A DNA stretch of 64,000 nt. It comes from Rhodobacterales bacterium 52_120_T64. Lineage in GTDB: Bacteria > Pseudomonadota > Alphaproteobacteria > Rhodobacterales > Rhodobacteraceae. Where the stretch lies: NCBI GenBank assembly GCA_002162875.1, contig MABA01000024.1, positions 248,001-312,000 on the forward strand, given 5' to 3'. The position numbers were made by a program, and so were the translations under genes. This document shows positions 36,523 to 49,131 of this stretch, one piece after another (position 1 is the first letter of the stretch; each line of letters starts with the position of its first letter). Under the pieces are notes generated by a model, which saw nothing but the letters and a program-made list of their open reading frames with translations, made no database searches and was not told the DNA's origin.

Positions 36523-38217
36523 ATGGCCCGCGCAAGGCGATCAGGAAAGCGCGCCGAGGCCAATATCTGGCCCGGTTTCGTGGACGCGATGACGGCGTTA
36601 TTGTTGGTCATCATGTTCGTGCTTTCGATCTTTATGATCATCCAGAATGTCATGCGCGAGACAATCTCCGGCCAAGATGTGGAGCTGAGCGACCTGTCGG
36701 CGCAAGTGGCAGGGCTGGCGCAGGCTTTAGGGCTTGAGCAGGTGCGCGGGGATCAGATGTCGAACCAAATCGGGGAGCTGGATAGTAAACTGTCGGATAG
36801 CGACGCTGCGCTGCAATTGCAGACAGCGTTGGTTGCCTCGCTTAACAGCGACAGGGACTCGGCGAACCAGCGTATTGCGAGTTTTGAGGAACAAGTTGCT
36901 GGGCTTATCACGCGTAACACAAACTTGAATGCTCGGAACACGGGTTTGCAGTCGTCTTTGGCGGAAGCCGAGCAAACGACCGAGGACCAAGCTAGCCAGA
37001 TCGAGGCGGCACGAGCAAGTATCGCGGAACTGGATGCCGCGCGCGATTTGGAATTATCGCAGAAAGAAGTCGCGCAATTGGCTTTGGCTAGGGCGCGGGC
37101 AGAGATTGACGTTGAAACAGAACAGGCACGGCTGGCGGCAGCGAAGGCCGATGCGTTGGAAGCGCTCGTTGCCGATCTGGAAACCAAAGTTGTGAACACT
37201 GAAGCTGAGTTGGCGACATTAACCGACGCAGAAACCGCGCGTTTGGTCGAGGCGGCTGCGGCAGAGGCATTGCGCGCGCGGCTGTTAAACGCAGACACAG
37301 AGCTGACGGCCATGACGCTTGCGTTGGAAGAACAACGCCAAAAGGCCGAAGATACGCTGACATTGTTGGCTGCGGCAGAAGTGGCGAAACGCAAGCTGGA
37401 TAATTCTGAAGCCGAGAATGTCGCGGAGATTGATCGTCAAACTGCATTGCTGGAACAAGCCAATGATTTATTGGCTGGTGAACGTGCGATGTCGGCGGAA
37501 AGCCAACGGCAGGTTGCGTTGTTGAATCAGCAGACGTCGGCGTTGCGCCAACAGTTGAATTCCCTGCAAGGTTTGCTGGATGCCTCCAAAGAGGCGGATC
37601 GCGAGGCGCAGGTGCAACTTCAGACCCTCGGTTCAGATTTGAACACTGCGTTGGCGCGGGTTGCGTCTGAGCAAAAGGCACGCGCGGAATCAGAGGAGGC
37701 GCGGGCCGACTTGGAAGCGCGGGAACGCGAGCGGCTTGAGGCCGAAGCGGTTGATCTGCGCAGTTTCCGTTCAGAGTTCTTCGGTCGTGTGCGGGAAGTA
37801 TTGAATGACCGCGAAGGTGTGCAAGTGGTTGGGGACCGTTTTGTGTTCTCTTCCGAAGTGCTGTTTGCACCGGGATCGGCTGAATTAGGGGCTGGTGGCA
37901 GAGCGCAAATTGCAGTGGTTGCCGCGGTTATCCGCGATATCGGTAACGAAATTCCGTCCGAGATTAATTGGGTGCTACGTGTTGACGGGCATACCGATAA
38001 AATCGGCATCGGGGCTGGTGGGCAATTCGCGGATAATTGGGAGCTGTCACAAGCACGTGCGTTGTCGGTTGTAAAATATTTGATTGATAACGAGCGTATA
38101 CCTGCAAATCGGTTAGCGGCGACAGGCTTCGGCGAATTCCAGCCAGTTGATCTGGGTGATAGTCCAGAGGCCTTGGCTGCGAACCGACGGATCGAGTTAA
38201 AACTTACAGAGAAATAG
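36523..38217 (+). CDS. MotB-like protein: membrane helix, long coiled coil, OmpA domain
   Basis: A 564-residue protein. The N-terminal helix (about residues 22-44) follows W-P-G-F-V-D-A-M-T-A-L-L-L-V, where the Asp matches the proton-carrying Asp of MotB, ExbD and TolR. About 350 residues of Ala/Glu/Leu-rich coiled coil follow (about 55-405). The C-terminal OmpA peptidoglycan domain has V-L-F-A-P-G-S-A-E-L, V-D-G-H-T-D-K, L-S-Q-A-R-A-L-S-V and N-R-R-I-E-L-K. It is the stator partner of the ExbB-like protein just upstream. Confidence 0.88.
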   Translation: MARARRSGKRAEANIWPGFVDAMTALLLVIMFVLSIFMIIQNVMRETISGQDVELSDLSAQVAGLAQALGLEQVRGDQMSNQIGELDSKLSDSDAALQLQTALVASLNSDRDSANQRIASFEEQVAGLITRNTNLNARNTGLQSSLAEAEQTTEDQASQIEAARASIAELDAARDLELSQKEVAQLALARARAEIDVETEQARLAAAKADALEALVADLETKVVNTEAELATLTDAETARLVEAAAAEALRARLLNADTELTAMTLALEEQRQKAEDTLTLLAAAEVAKRKLDNSEAENVAEIDRQTALLEQANDLLAGERAMSAESQRQVALLNQQTSALRQQLNSLQGLLDASKEADREAQVQLQTLGSDLNTALARVASEQKARAESEEARADLEARERERLEAEAVDLRSFRSEFFGRVREVLNDREGVQVVGDRFVFSSEVLFAPGSAELGAGGRAQIAVVAAVIRDIGNEIPSEINWVLRVDGHTDKIGIGAGGQFADNWELSQARALSVVKYLIDNERIPANRLAATGFGEFQPVDLGDSPEALAANRRIELKLTEK

Positions 38218-38278
38218 AACTAGGCACGAGATGGGAAGCGCCAAAGGTGCCCCGGTTTTCATACTCGCCAAACGTAAA

Positions 38279-38300
38279 GTGAGCGGCAATTGCCGCTCAC
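38279..38300. terminator. perfect 22-bp palindrome between convergent genes
   Basis: GTGAGCGGCA is followed directly by its centre AT and the mirrored arm TGCCGCTCAC, between the MotB-like gene and clpA, which converge. The symmetric arms could serve as a two-way transcription end, although T runs are weak on both sides. Confidence 0.5.
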
Positions 38301-38325
38301 GCCTGTTTCGGGATACTGGGAAAAC

Positions 38326-40641
38326 CTACTTCGCTGTCAGCAGCGGTGGCTTCTTTGTGCCGATTCGGGCGTTGGGTAAGTCTTCAATCACCAGATCGAT
38401 GTGTCCGTCCTTGACGCCGACCTTAACCAATCCACCTTTGGCGAGCTTGCCGAATAACAGCTCCTCGGCCAGTGGTTTTTTGATGTGTTCCTGAATGACC
38501 CGAGCCAAAGGCCGTGCGCCCATACGGTCATCGTAGCCTTTGTCGCCCAGCCATGCGGCAGCTTCGGTTGAAAGATCAAAAGTTACGTTCCGATCCATAA
38601 GCTGCGCTTCGAGTTGCAGAACAAATTTGTCCACAACCTTCATGATCACGTTTTTCGACAGCGAAGCAAAGCTGATAACCGCGTCTAGACGATTGCGGAA
38701 TTCGGGGCTGAACGTGCGCTCGATCGCGGCGGTGTCTTCACCTTCCCGACGAGTTTTTCCGAAACCGATAGCTTCTTTTGCTTGTTCTGCTGCACCAGCG
38801 TTGGTGGTCATGATCAGTACAACATTACGGAAGTCGATGGACTTTCCGTTGTGGTCTGTCAGCTTACCGTGGTCCATGATCTGCAACAGAATGTTGTAGA
38901 CATCAGGGTGGGCCTTTTCGATTTCGTCGAGTAGCAAAACACAATGTGGTTGCTGATCAACACCGTCAGTTAACAGGCCGCCTTGGTCGAACCCAACATA
39001 CCCCGGAGGGGCGCCTATCAGGCGTGATACGGCGTGTTTTTCCATATACTCGGACATGTCGAACCGTAGAAGCTCAACACCAAGGGTGTCAGCCAATTGT
39101 TTCGCGACCTCGGTTTTTCCCACACCGGTTGGCCCTGCAAACAGGTAGTTCCCGATGGGCTTTTCCGGCTCGCGCAGTCCAGCACGAGACAACTTGATGG
39201 CGGACGAAAGCGCATCGATTGCCGTGTCTTGACCGAACACCACGCGCTTGAGGTTCTTGTCCAAATCTTTCAGCACCGTTGCGTCGTCTTTGGACACGTT
39301 CTTTGGCGGGATACGAGCGATTTTCGCAACAACATCCTCGATTTCCTTAGTGCCGATGGTTTTGCGGCGTTTGCTTTCAGCAACCAGCATTTGAGCGGCA
39401 CCTGCCTCGTCAATCACATCGATGGCTTTGTCCGGCAGCTTGCGGTCGTTGATGTAACGCGCAGCCAGATCAACGGCGGTTTTAATCGCATCATTAGTGT
39501 AGCGAATTTTGTGATGTTCCTCGAAGTAGGGTTTTAGGCCCATGAGGATCTTAATTGAATCTGGAATATTCGGCTCGTTCACGTCGATTTTCTGGAAGCG
39601 ACGGGATAGAGCGCGGTCTTTTTCGAAATGTTGACGGAATTCCTTATAGGTGGTCGAGCCCATGCAGCGAAGCTTGCCGCTTTGCAATGCGGGTTTCAGG
39701 ATGTTTGAAGCATCCATCGCGCCACCAGACGTAGCACCCGCACCGATGACGGTGTGTATCTCGTCGATGAACATGATTGCATCATCGTGGTCTTCCAGTT
39801 CCTTCATCACCGCCTTCAGGCGTTCCTCAAAGTCACCGCGGTAGCGGGTTCCAGCCAGCAAAGCGCCGAGGTCCAAAGAATAGATCGTAGCGCCTGCCAG
39901 AACTTCGGGCACATCCTCGTCGATGATCATGCGCGCCAGCCCTTCTGCGATGGCGGTTTTACCAACGCCGGGATCGCCAACCAGCAACGGGTTGTTTTTG
40001 CGACGACGGCAAAGGATTTGAATGCAGCGGTCCACCTCGTGTTGGCGGCCAATCAGAGGGTCAACGTCGCCATCGCGAGCTTTCTGGTTCAGGTCGTCGC
40101 AGTATTTTTCAAGGGCTGTTTCTTCGGGTTTTCCAGGGGCCTCGGCGGCTTCCTGCACATCATCGGTGCCTTGAATCGCGCGATCTTCGCCAAGGCGTGC
40201 ATCTTTGGCGACGCCATGACTGATGAAATTAACGGCGTCGTAGCGGGTCATGTCTTGTTCTTGTAAGAAGTAGGCGGCATGGCTCTCGCGTTCGGCGAAC
40301 ATTGCGACTAGCACGTTGGCGCCCGTCACTTCGTTATGACCGGACGATTGCACATGGATAGCGGCGCGTTGGATAACGCGCTGGAATCCGGTTGTCGGTG
40401 TGGCCTCGGATCCGTCGATATCGGAAATTAGGGAATCCAGCTCGGTGTCGATGTATTCGGACACGGTGTTTCGTAGGCTGCCAATATTCACGCCACATGC
40501 TTTCATTACCCGCGCAGCTTCGGGTTCGTCTAGCAAGGTGAACAGCAGGTGTTCCAGTGTGGCCAGTTCGTGATGGCGCTCATTCGCAAGCGCGATCGCT
40601 TGGTGAATAGCCGCCTCAAGCGTGTTGGAGAATGATGGCAT
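38326..40641 (-). CDS. clpA: ATP-dependent Clp protease ATP-binding subunit ClpA
   Basis: ClpA unfolds substrates and feeds them to ClpP. It is 771 residues, close to the usual 750-790. The N domain covers about residues 1-140. NBD1 has Walker A G-D-P-G-V-G-K-T near residue 225. NBD2 has Walker A G-P-T-G-V-G-K-T and Walker [11 protein letters not shown]. The ClpP-docking I-G-F loop is in E-A-I-G-F-G-K-T. The adaptor gene clpS, often adjacent, is not present here; gloB lies upstream instead. Confidence 0.96.
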   Translation of the reverse strand: MPSFSNTLEAAIHQAIALANERHHELATLEHLLFTLLDEPEAARVMKACGVNIGSLRNTVSEYIDTELDSLISDIDGSEATPTTGFQRVIQRAAIHVQSSGHNEVTGANVLVAMFAERESHAAYFLQEQDMTRYDAVNFISHGVAKDARLGEDRAIQGTDDVQEAAEAPGKPEETALEKYCDDLNQKARDGDVDPLIGRQHEVDRCIQILCRRRKNNPLLVGDPGVGKTAIAEGLARMIIDEDVPEVLAGATIYSLDLGALLAGTRYRGDFEERLKAVMKELEDHDDAIMFIDEIHTVIGAGATSGGAMDASNILKPALQSGKLRCMGSTTYKEFRQHFEKDRALSRRFQKIDVNEPNIPDSIKILMGLKPYFEEHHKIRYTNDAIKTAVDLAARYINDRKLPDKAIDVIDEAGAAQMLVAESKRRKTIGTKEIEDVVAKIARIPPKNVSKDDATVLKDLDKNLKRVVFGQDTAIDALSSAIKLSRAGLREPEKPIGNYLFAGPTGVGKTEVAKQLADTLGVELLRFDMSEYMEKHAVSRLIGAPPGYVGFDQGGLLTDGVDQQPHCVLLLDEIEKAHPDVYNILLQIMDHGKLTDHNGKSIDFRNVVLIMTTNAGAAEQAKEAIGFGKTRREGEDTAAIERTFSPEFRNRLDAVISFASLSKNVIMKVVDKFVLQLEAQLMDRNVTFDLSTEAAAWLGDKGYDDRMGARPLARVIQEHIKKPLAEELLFGKLAKGGLVKVGVKDGHIDLVIEDLPNARIGTKKPPLLTAK

Positions 40642-40800
40642 GTTGCGTATCCTTCGAAATGCGTCCCACGGGGAATACCGTAGTGTGAGGGTTCAATACC
40701 TCTTACGTCTAAACTTCGGGTTTATTCGCCTATGTTCAAGGGGAAATTCGCAGCATTGTTGAAAAGTTGACTAAAAAAGTCGTGATGGGGCGTGAAATAC

Positions 40801-41568
40801 CTAGAAAATATCCTTTTGTTTGCGGATCGCGGCGAAGACTTCGTTGTTTGGCGCACCTTCCATTCCGACCGCAGTTTTCATTGCCGGCAGATGGGCACGA
40901 AGAAACGGGTTGGTGGCGAGCTCGGCAGCCAAAGAAGAGGGGACCGTCGGAATGCCCTTCGCGCGTTTGGCAGTGATGTCTGCAATGCGGGTTTGTAAGG
41001 CGGCGTTTTGCGGTTCAACGGTTAGGGCGAATTTGGCGTTGCTGGCAGTATACTCGTGACCAGAATAAACGATGGTGTCGGAGGGTAGGGCGGCGAGCTT
41101 GGACAAGCTCGCCCACATCATTTCCGGAGTGCCTTCAAATAGGCGCCCGCATCCGAGTGCCATAAGGCTATCTGCTGTGAATACTGCGCTTGCGGAAGGA
41201 AAATGGAACGCTATGTGGCCGATGGTGTGACCGGATACGTCAATGATATGCCCCATGGATTCGCCAACGGAAACCGTGTCGCCCTCGTTTAATGCCAGAT
41301 CGAGCGGGGGCAGGCGGTTGGCGTCTGCTTTGGCCCCGATGACTTGCGGGTGATATTCTTCCACCAGGACCGGCAAACCGTCAATGTGGTCATTATGATG
41401 GTGAGTCAACAGTACCATGTCCAAATGCCAACCTTTGTCTCGCAGGGTTTTCTGGATCGGGTAGGATTCGGGGGCATCAACAAGGGCGACCTTGCCAGTC
41501 GCCCGATCGCGTAGCAAAAACGCATAATTATCAGCGAGGCAGGGTATTGTTACGATTTCTAATGTCAT
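40801..41568 (-). CDS. gloB: hydroxyacylglutathione hydrolase (glyoxalase II)
   Basis: Glyoxalase II splits S-lactoylglutathione into lactate and glutathione, completing methylglyoxal detoxification. It is 255 residues, the normal length. The metallo-beta-lactamase metal site T-H-H-H-N-D-H-I-D-G lies near residues 55-64. Later ligands are in V-S-G-H-T-I-G-H-I and the Asp of V-F-T-A-D-S-L-M. The C-terminal HAGH region has Y-S-G-H-E-Y-T. It is divergent from the methyltransferase gene 53 bases away. Confidence 0.94.
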   Translation of the reverse strand: MTLEIVTIPCLADNYAFLLRDRATGKVALVDAPESYPIQKTLRDKGWHLDMVLLTHHHNDHIDGLPVLVEEYHPQVIGAKADANRLPPLDLALNEGDTVSVGESMGHIIDVSGHTIGHIAFHFPSASAVFTADSLMALGCGRLFEGTPEMMWASLSKLAALPSDTIVYSGHEYTASNAKFALTVEPQNAALQTRIADITAKRAKGIPTVPSSLAAELATNPFLRAHLPAMKTAVGMEGAPNNEVFAAIRKQKDIF

Positions 41569-41621
41569 GACCGACTCCTTCGTTGTTTACGAAAGTCTGA
41601 CCTATAGACTAGGGTGATGCA

Positions 41622-42410
41622 ATGCATTTGGATGTCGTTGATCTTAGAGCCTTCTATTATAAAACGAAACTTGGTCGTTCGGCCCAGCGTTCGTTGCAAG
41701 AAGGCATGCGTGAGTTGTGGCCGAATACCGAAGGGCAGATTGTCGCCGGATTCGGGTTTGCCGCACCGTTTTTGCGACCGTTCCTGCATAATTCCGAAAA
41801 AGTGCTGTGCTTAATGCCCGGACAACAGGGCGTTATGCACTGGCCACCGGGCGAGGCGAACCTGTCCACACTTGTGGAGGAGTTCAACTGGCCACTACCA
41901 GCGGGGTATGTGGATCGACTTATTGTCGCGCATGGAATCGAGACTTGCGATCACCCCGGAGAGTTGCTGGACGAGATTTGGCGTGTGTTGGCGCCGGGCG
42001 GGCAGGTTGTGTTTATTGTGCCAAACCGATCGGGTCTTTGGGCGCGACGAGATGTGACGCCTTTTGGCTATGGGCGGCCCTACAGTCTTTCGCAGCTTGA
42101 AGTGCAGTTACGAAAGCGTCGATTCCTTCCGGAGCGTCATGTGTCTGCACTATACGCACCACCTAGCCATAAGCCCTATTGGTTAAAATCGGCACGGTTC
42201 TGGGAGGGGCTCGGGAAACGGCTCGATTCTAGTATGGTTGCAGGGGCGCTTTTGGTTGAAGCTACGAAGCAGATATACGCGACACCGAAGTCTGGCTTGC
42301 GTGAAGCGGTTAAGAAACCATTGGGCGTGCTTGAGGGATTGGCGAAACCAAAACCTAAACCCGCTGCCAACCGGATCGGAAACGGGATGGCCGACAATGC
42401 TAAGCCCTAG
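41622..42410 (+). CDS. SAM-dependent methyltransferase (class I, UbiE-like)
   Basis: A 262-residue protein with a methyltransferase type 11 core. Motif I is weak (I-V-A-G-F-G-F-A-A-P-F) in place of the usual glycine-rich E-x-G-x-G. D-R-L-I-V-A-H-G-I-E marks motif II, and W-R-V-L-A-P-G-G-Q-V-V-F-I-V-P-N-R marks motif III. The C-terminal 50 residues are basic and Pro-rich. It is often found beside gloB in Rhodobacteraceae, but its substrate is unknown. Confidence 0.82.
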   Translation: MHLDVVDLRAFYYKTKLGRSAQRSLQEGMRELWPNTEGQIVAGFGFAAPFLRPFLHNSEKVLCLMPGQQGVMHWPPGEANLSTLVEEFNWPLPAGYVDRLIVAHGIETCDHPGELLDEIWRVLAPGGQVVFIVPNRSGLWARRDVTPFGYGRPYSLSQLEVQLRKRRFLPERHVSALYAPPSHKPYWLKSARFWEGLGKRLDSSMVAGALLVEATKQIYATPKSGLREAVKKPLGVLEGLAKPKPKPAANRIGNGMADNAKP

Positions 42411-42565
42411 ATTCGACACCATCTCAGCTCGATTCCGCATTATCTGATCTAAGAGGCGAATATTGTTGAAAATAATTGGGCGCAAAGCGTCGCAGCTAAG
42501 GGCTGATTGTGAATTACCCCTTGAAATACATGGGAAATTTTTTCGCGAGTAAAACTTTCGACCAC

Positions 42566-42594
42566 TTGCCTCAAACGAATACGTCTGGTATCAC
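42566..42594 (+). promoter_or_regulatory. candidate promoter of the atp operon
   Basis: TTGCCT and TATCAC are separated by 17 bases about 93 bases before the atpH start. Each hexamer matches the sigma-70 consensus at four of six positions. The remaining 276 bases between the methyltransferase gene and atpH show no gene. Confidence 0.25.
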
Positions 42595-42686
42595 CGCGCG
42601 GATTTCAAAGGGTTTGTTCTGCGAGCCCGAAACAATAATGCACTCCGGCCACGCAAGGTCGGGCAAACTGGATTGGAAGGATTTAC

Positions 42687-43247
42687 GTGTCTGACACTAG
42701 TTCTTTAACCTCGGGAGTAGCTGGTCGTTATGCGACAGCACTATTCGAAATCGCCAACGAGGCATCAACGTTGCCAGCCGTAGAGGCTGATCTTTCCGCG
42801 TTGGAAGCAGCCCTTGCCGAAAGCAACGAGCTTCGCGAGTTGATCACCTCTCCAATATATACACGCGAACAACAGGCTGCGGTAATGGCCGAGCTGTCTA
42901 GTCAGATGAAAATCTGCAAGGAAGTTGCGAATACAGTTGCCTTGATGGCCACTAAACGTCGCCTATTTGTTTTGCCAGAATTGATTGCCGCCGTTAAAGC
43001 GCTGGCAGCTGATGCACGTGGCGAGATTTCCGCCGATGTAACAGCCGCCAAGGCGCTGACGAAGGCACAGCAAGAAAGCCTCGCTAAAGCTCTTTCCAAG
43101 AGCGCCGGCAAGGATGTCACTATTAATATGGCTATCGATGAAAGCATCATCGGTGGCCTTATTGTTAAAATGGGTTCGAAAATGATCGATACTTCGGTCG
43201 CTTCCAAGCTCGCTAATCTTCAAAACGCAATGAAAGAGGTCGGATAA
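42687..43247 (+). CDS. atpH: ATP synthase F1 delta subunit
   Basis: The delta subunit links F1 to the peripheral stalk. It is 186 residues. The conserved N-terminus [14 protein letters not shown] lies at residues 10-23, and the C-terminal domain has [16 protein letters not shown]. The start is GTG, preceded by GGAAGG. It is the first gene of atpHAGDC and overlaps atpA by one base (TAATG). The F0 genes are not in this window, as is usual in alphaproteobacteria. Confidence 0.95.
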   Translation: MSDTSSLTSGVAGRYATALFEIANEASTLPAVEADLSALEAALAESNELRELITSPIYTREQQAAVMAELSSQMKICKEVANTVALMATKRRLFVLPELIAAVKALAADARGEISADVTAAKALTKAQQESLAKALSKSAGKDVTINMAIDESIIGGLIVKMGSKMIDTSVASKLANLQNAMKEVG

Positions 43248-44785
43248 TGAGCATCCAAGCTGCGGAAATTTCTGCAATCCTCAAGGAACAGATCAAGAAT
43301 TTTGGCCAAGACGCTGAAGTTGCTGAAGTCGGTCGCGTGCTATCCGTCGGTGACGGTATTGCGCGTGTACACGGTCTTGACAACATTCAGGCTGGCGAGA
43401 TGGTTGAATTCCCCGGTGGTATCCGTGGAATGGCGCTGAACCTTGAGATCGACAACGTTGGTGTTGTTATCTTCGGTTCCGACCGTGACATTAAAGAAGG
43501 CGACACAGTTAAGCGTACCAACGCGATTGTGGACGTTCCTACGGGTGACGCACTGTTGGGTCGTGTTGTTGACGGTCTGGGTAACCCGATCGACGGCAAA
43601 GGCCCGATCAAAACTACGACACGCGGTGTTGCAGACGTTAAAGCGCCTGGCATTATGCCTCGTAAATCGGTTCACGAGCCGATGGCGACTGGTATCAAAT
43701 CTGTTGACGCCCTGATTCCTGTTGGACGTGGACAGCGCGAATTGATCATTGGTGACCGTCAGACTGGTAAAACAGCCGTGGCACTTGATGCGATCCTGAA
43801 CCAGAAAGCGTACAACGACGCTGCTGGCGATGACGAAAGCAAAAAGCTTTATTGTGTATACGTTGCTATTGGGCAGAAACGCTCAACCGTTGCGCAGTTG
43901 GTTAAGAAACTCGAAGAAACTGGCGCGATCGAGTATTCGATCGTTGTTGCGGCGACGGCTTCCGAGCCTGCACCAATGCAGTTCATCGCACCATACGCTG
44001 CAACCGCGATGGCCGAACATTTCCGCGACAATGGCCGCCACGCGCTAATCATCTATGATGATTTGTCCAAGCAGGCTGTGTCTTATCGTCAGATGTCCCT
44101 ACTTCTTCGCCGTCCACCAGGACGTGAAGCGTACCCGGGCGACGTTTTCTATCTTCACTCAAGGCTTCTTGAGCGTTCGTGTAAATTGAACGAGGCCAAC
44201 GGTTCAGGTTCTTTGACGGCGTTGCCGATCATTGAAACCCAAGGTGGCGACGTTTCGGCGTTTATTCCAACCAACGTGATTTCGATCACCGACGGTCAGA
44301 TCTTCCTTGAGACCGATTTGTTCAACCAAGGTATCCGCCCTGCGGTTAATACTGGGCTATCGGTTTCACGTGTTGGTTCGTCTGCTCAGACAAACGCAAT
44401 GAAATCCGTTGCGGGTTCGATCAAACTGGAATTGGCTCAGTATCGCGAGATGGCTGCCTTCGCCCAGTTCGGTTCCGACCTTGATGCGTCTACGCAAGCT
44501 CTGCTTAACCGTGGTGCGCGTCTGACTGAGCTGCTTAAACAGCCACAGTACTCGCCACTAACAATGGCCGAGCAGGTTATCGTGATTTACGCTGGCACCA
44601 AGGGTTACCTTGATAAAATCGCCGTAAAAGACGTGAACCGTTTTGAAGCTGGCCTTCTGGCGCACTTGCGTTCGCAGAATGCAGACCTTCTGGCAGACAT
44701 CACCAACAACGACCGTAAGGTTAAAGGTGAGCTGGACGATGCAATCAAAGCAGCGATCGAAGCGTTCTCGAAAGATTTCGCGTAA
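43247..44785 (+). CDS. atpA: ATP synthase F1 alpha subunit
   Basis: This is the non-catalytic nucleotide-binding subunit of the F1 hexamer. It is 512 residues, the standard length. The P-loop G-D-R-Q-T-G-K-T lies near residues 169-176. The family motif [17 protein letters not shown], with the arginine finger, lies near residues 365-381. Second gene of the atp operon. Confidence 0.98.
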   Translation: MSIQAAEISAILKEQIKNFGQDAEVAEVGRVLSVGDGIARVHGLDNIQAGEMVEFPGGIRGMALNLEIDNVGVVIFGSDRDIKEGDTVKRTNAIVDVPTGDALLGRVVDGLGNPIDGKGPIKTTTRGVADVKAPGIMPRKSVHEPMATGIKSVDALIPVGRGQRELIIGDRQTGKTAVALDAILNQKAYNDAAGDDESKKLYCVYVAIGQKRSTVAQLVKKLEETGAIEYSIVVAATASEPAPMQFIAPYAATAMAEHFRDNGRHALIIYDDLSKQAVSYRQMSLLLRRPPGREAYPGDVFYLHSRLLERSCKLNEANGSGSLTALPIIETQGGDVSAFIPTNVISITDGQIFLETDLFNQGIRPAVNTGLSVSRVGSSAQTNAMKSVAGSIKLELAQYREMAAFAQFGSDLDASTQALLNRGARLTELLKQPQYSPLTMAEQVIVIYAGTKGYLDKIAVKDVNRFEAGLLAHLRSQNADLLADITNNDRKVKGELDDAIKAAIEAFSKDFA

Positions 44786-44813
44786 TTTTGGCCTAAGGTG
44801 AAGGAGTTAGCTT

Positions 44814-47131
<2,318 letters not shown>

Positions 47132-47146
47132 TCGAAAGGTCCAACT

Positions 47147-47545
47147 ATGGCCGATACGATGACATTTGATCTGGTTTCACCGGAGCGCAAGCTCGCTTCG
47201 GTTGAAGCAACCAGTGTCAACATTCCAGGCATGGAAGGCGATTTGACTGCCATGCCAAACCACGCTGCGTTCTTGACCACACTTCGCCCCGGCGTTGTGA
47301 AGGTTAACAACGGCAGCGATGTGACCGAATACGTTGTGACCGGCGGTTTCGCCGAGATTTCAGCGGAAGGTACATCTGTGCTGGCTGAGCAGGCAATGCC
47401 TTTGAACGAAGCTACGGCCGAAGTTCTGGGTGGTGTTCTGTCTGCAGCTGAAGCAACGCTGGAAACATCTGCTGAAGATAGTAAAACGGCCGCGGCACAG
47501 CGGGTTAACGATGTGAAAACACTGATGGAGCAGCTTGGCCACTAA
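47147..47545 (+). CDS. atpC: ATP synthase F1 epsilon subunit
   Basis: This is the rotor subunit that modulates ATPase activity. It is 132 residues. The beta-sandwich N-terminal domain has [10 protein letters not shown] and [14 protein letters not shown], then the G-G-F-A-E-I segment. A shortened helical C-terminal domain follows. It is the last gene of the operon, before the intrinsic terminator. Confidence 0.95.
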   Translation: MADTMTFDLVSPERKLASVEATSVNIPGMEGDLTAMPNHAAFLTTLRPGVVKVNNGSDVTEYVVTGGFAEISAEGTSVLAEQAMPLNEATAEVLGGVLSAAEATLETSAEDSKTAAAQRVNDVKTLMEQLGH

Positions 47546-47571
47546 GGTTTTCCGTTAAATCCATTCTATTA

Positions 47572-47601
47572 GGCCTCGACTTCATCGTCGGGGCCTTTTT
47601 T
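47572..47601 (+). terminator. intrinsic terminator of the atp operon
   Basis: GGCCTCGAC (47572-47580), loop TTCATC, then GTCGGGGCC (47587-47595) form a nine-pair stem with one weak pair. TTTTTT and a further T/A-rich tail follow directly. It stands 26 bases after the atpC stop. Confidence 0.9.
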
Positions 47602-47666
47602 ATTTATGCTCTTTTATTGTTGGGATTTATTGTCATATTGGCAGCATAACCAATTGAAGAGTAAAA

Positions 47667-48014
47667 ATGAAAAAACTTGGTGACCATAGAATTGGAGTGG
47701 ATTCCGGCATTGCGCACGGATTTTCCGATTTTGCTAACGATGGCGAGATGTGGGCCGGAACAGGCGATCGGGTAAGGCGCGTGAATGTTGAGTTCAGCGA
47801 ACCGTTTTTGAACCCGCCTGTCGTGCACTTGGGTTTTGCGATGTGGGATATTTCGAACGCAGCGAACACTCGTGTAGAACTCGCCGCAGAAAACGTTACT
47901 GCGACAGGGTTTACAACCGTATTTCAAACATGGGGTGACACAAAGGTTGCCCGTATGCGTGCGAACTGGATGGCGATCGGCGAAGTCGAAAATGACGAAA
48001 TCTGGGACGTTTAG
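47667..48014 (+). CDS. H-type lectin domain protein
   Basis: A 115-residue protein matching the H-type lectin domain of Helix pomatia agglutinin relatives, which bind GalNAc-type sugars as trimers. The six-strand pattern is present: [20 protein letters not shown], then [16 protein letters not shown], and [10 protein letters not shown] near the end. It has no signal peptide. It stands alone after the atp terminator, its stop overlapping that of convergent prs by three bases. Its partner or target is unknown. Confidence 0.78.
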   Translation: MKKLGDHRIGVDSGIAHGFSDFANDGEMWAGTGDRVRRVNVEFSEPFLNPPVVHLGFAMWDISNAANTRVELAAENVTATGFTTVFQTWGDTKVARMRANWMAIGEVENDEIWDV

Positions 48015-49027
48015 TCTTCTGGATAGTACGCTTCGTAGATCGGCCCCAACGTCTTGTTCTTAAATAACGATGAAACCGATGTGCCGTTGGCAATATTCAG
48101 CATTGCTTGCGCGAAGATCGGCGCCGTCGGTACGAACCGTATTTTACTCGATGCTTTAACCGCCGGCGTAGCTTGAATAGAATCTGTGACCACAAGAGAT
48201 TTAAGCGAAGAAGCCGCGATCCGGTCGACGGCGGGGCCAGACAACACACCGTGTGTAATATAGGCATGTACTTCTTTTGCACCGTTTTGGATCAAGTGGT
48301 CGGCGGCCTTACACAAAGTTCCGGCAGTATCCACAATATCATCAACGATGATGCATATACGATCGGTTACATCGCCGATAACAGTCATTTCAGCAATTTC
48401 ACCCGGCGCGCCACGACGTTTGTCAACAATCGCGAGGCCCGCGTCGATACGTTTGGCCAATTCCCGTGCGCGCGCGACGCCGCCAACATCTGGGGAAACG
48501 ACCGTGATCTCGGATAAATCTTTGAAATGGTGCTTTACGTCCAGCGCAAACACGGGCGCGGCATATAGGTTGTCCACAGGAATATCAAAAAACCCTTGAA
48601 TCTGCGTAGCGTGCAAATCAAGGGTTAGGATGCGTTCTATTCCAGCTTGGGTAATTAGGTTCGCGACCAGCTTGGCGGAAATCGGCGTTCTAGCCTTGGT
48701 GCGGCGATCTTGGCGGGCATATCCGAAATAGGGAATAACCGCCGTAATACGTTTGGCTGAAGATCGGCGCAAGGCGTCGGTGATGATCAGAAGTTCCATC
48801 AGATTGTCGTTTGTCGGGTTCGACGTGGACTGGATAATGAACATATCCTCACCGCGAATGTTTTCGTACACCTCGACCCAGATTTCGCTGTCATTGAAGC
48901 GTTCGATGCGCGCGTCCGACAGTTCGACCGGAACCCCTTGATGAATTGTCATGCGCTTCGCGATGGCTTCTGCCAAAGGTTTATTCGCGTTACCGGAGAT
49001 TAGTTTTGGAGAGTTCGAAGTGCTCAT
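48011..49027 (-). CDS. prs: ribose-phosphate pyrophosphokinase (PRPP synthase)
   Basis: It makes phosphoribosyl pyrophosphate from ribose 5-phosphate and ATP for nucleotide, histidine and tryptophan synthesis. It is 338 residues. The pyrophosphate site is [12 protein letters not shown], and the PRPP loop is [14 protein letters not shown]. The catalytic Arg/Lys flap is [15 protein letters not shown] about eight bases upstream supports the ATG at 49027; the open frame continues 26 codons upstream without similarity. Confidence 0.95.
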   Translation of the reverse strand: MSTSNSPKLISGNANKPLAEAIAKRMTIHQGVPVELSDARIERFNDSEIWVEVYENIRGEDMFIIQSTSNPTNDNLMELLIITDALRRSSAKRITAVIPYFGYARQDRRTKARTPISAKLVANLITQAGIERILTLDLHATQIQGFFDIPVDNLYAAPVFALDVKHHFKDLSEITVVSPDVGGVARARELAKRIDAGLAIVDKRRGAPGEIAEMTVIGDVTDRICIIVDDIVDTAGTLCKAADHLIQNGAKEVHAYITHGVLSGPAVDRIAASSLKSLVVTDSIQATPAVKASSKIRFVPTAPIFAQAMLNIANGTSVSSLFKNKTLGPIYEAYYPED

Positions 49028-49070
49028 GTGATGGACCTTTTCATGGCTGTAGGAATCACTGATCGATGTT

Positions 49071-49098
49071 TGCGAGGGGTGTAGCAAAACCCCTCGCA
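49071..49098 (-). terminator. perfect 10-bp hairpin between the threonine aldolase gene and prs
   Basis: TGCGAGGGGT (49071-49080) and ACCCCTCGCA (49089-49098) pair perfectly around an eight-base loop. The hairpin lies between two genes on the minus strand, about 44 bases before the prs start. No T run follows, so it may be a terminator-like end or a structured prs leader. Confidence 0.45.
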
Positions 49099-49131
49099 CT
49101 TGCAAAGCCTCTTGGATAGGGCTGAGTGTAT

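Noticed and set aside
35344-38217. Zorya-type defence system (ZorA/ZorB-like MotA and OmpA pair)
   Set aside because: Both proteins have the right general folds, but no ZorC, ZorD or ZorE genes follow, the long coiled coil is in the OmpA partner rather than the channel protein, and the neighbours are core envelope genes.
42411-42686. possible small RNA or leader before atpH
   Set aside because: No clear hairpin with a T run and no conserved leader could be seen. Only a weak promoter candidate is listed.
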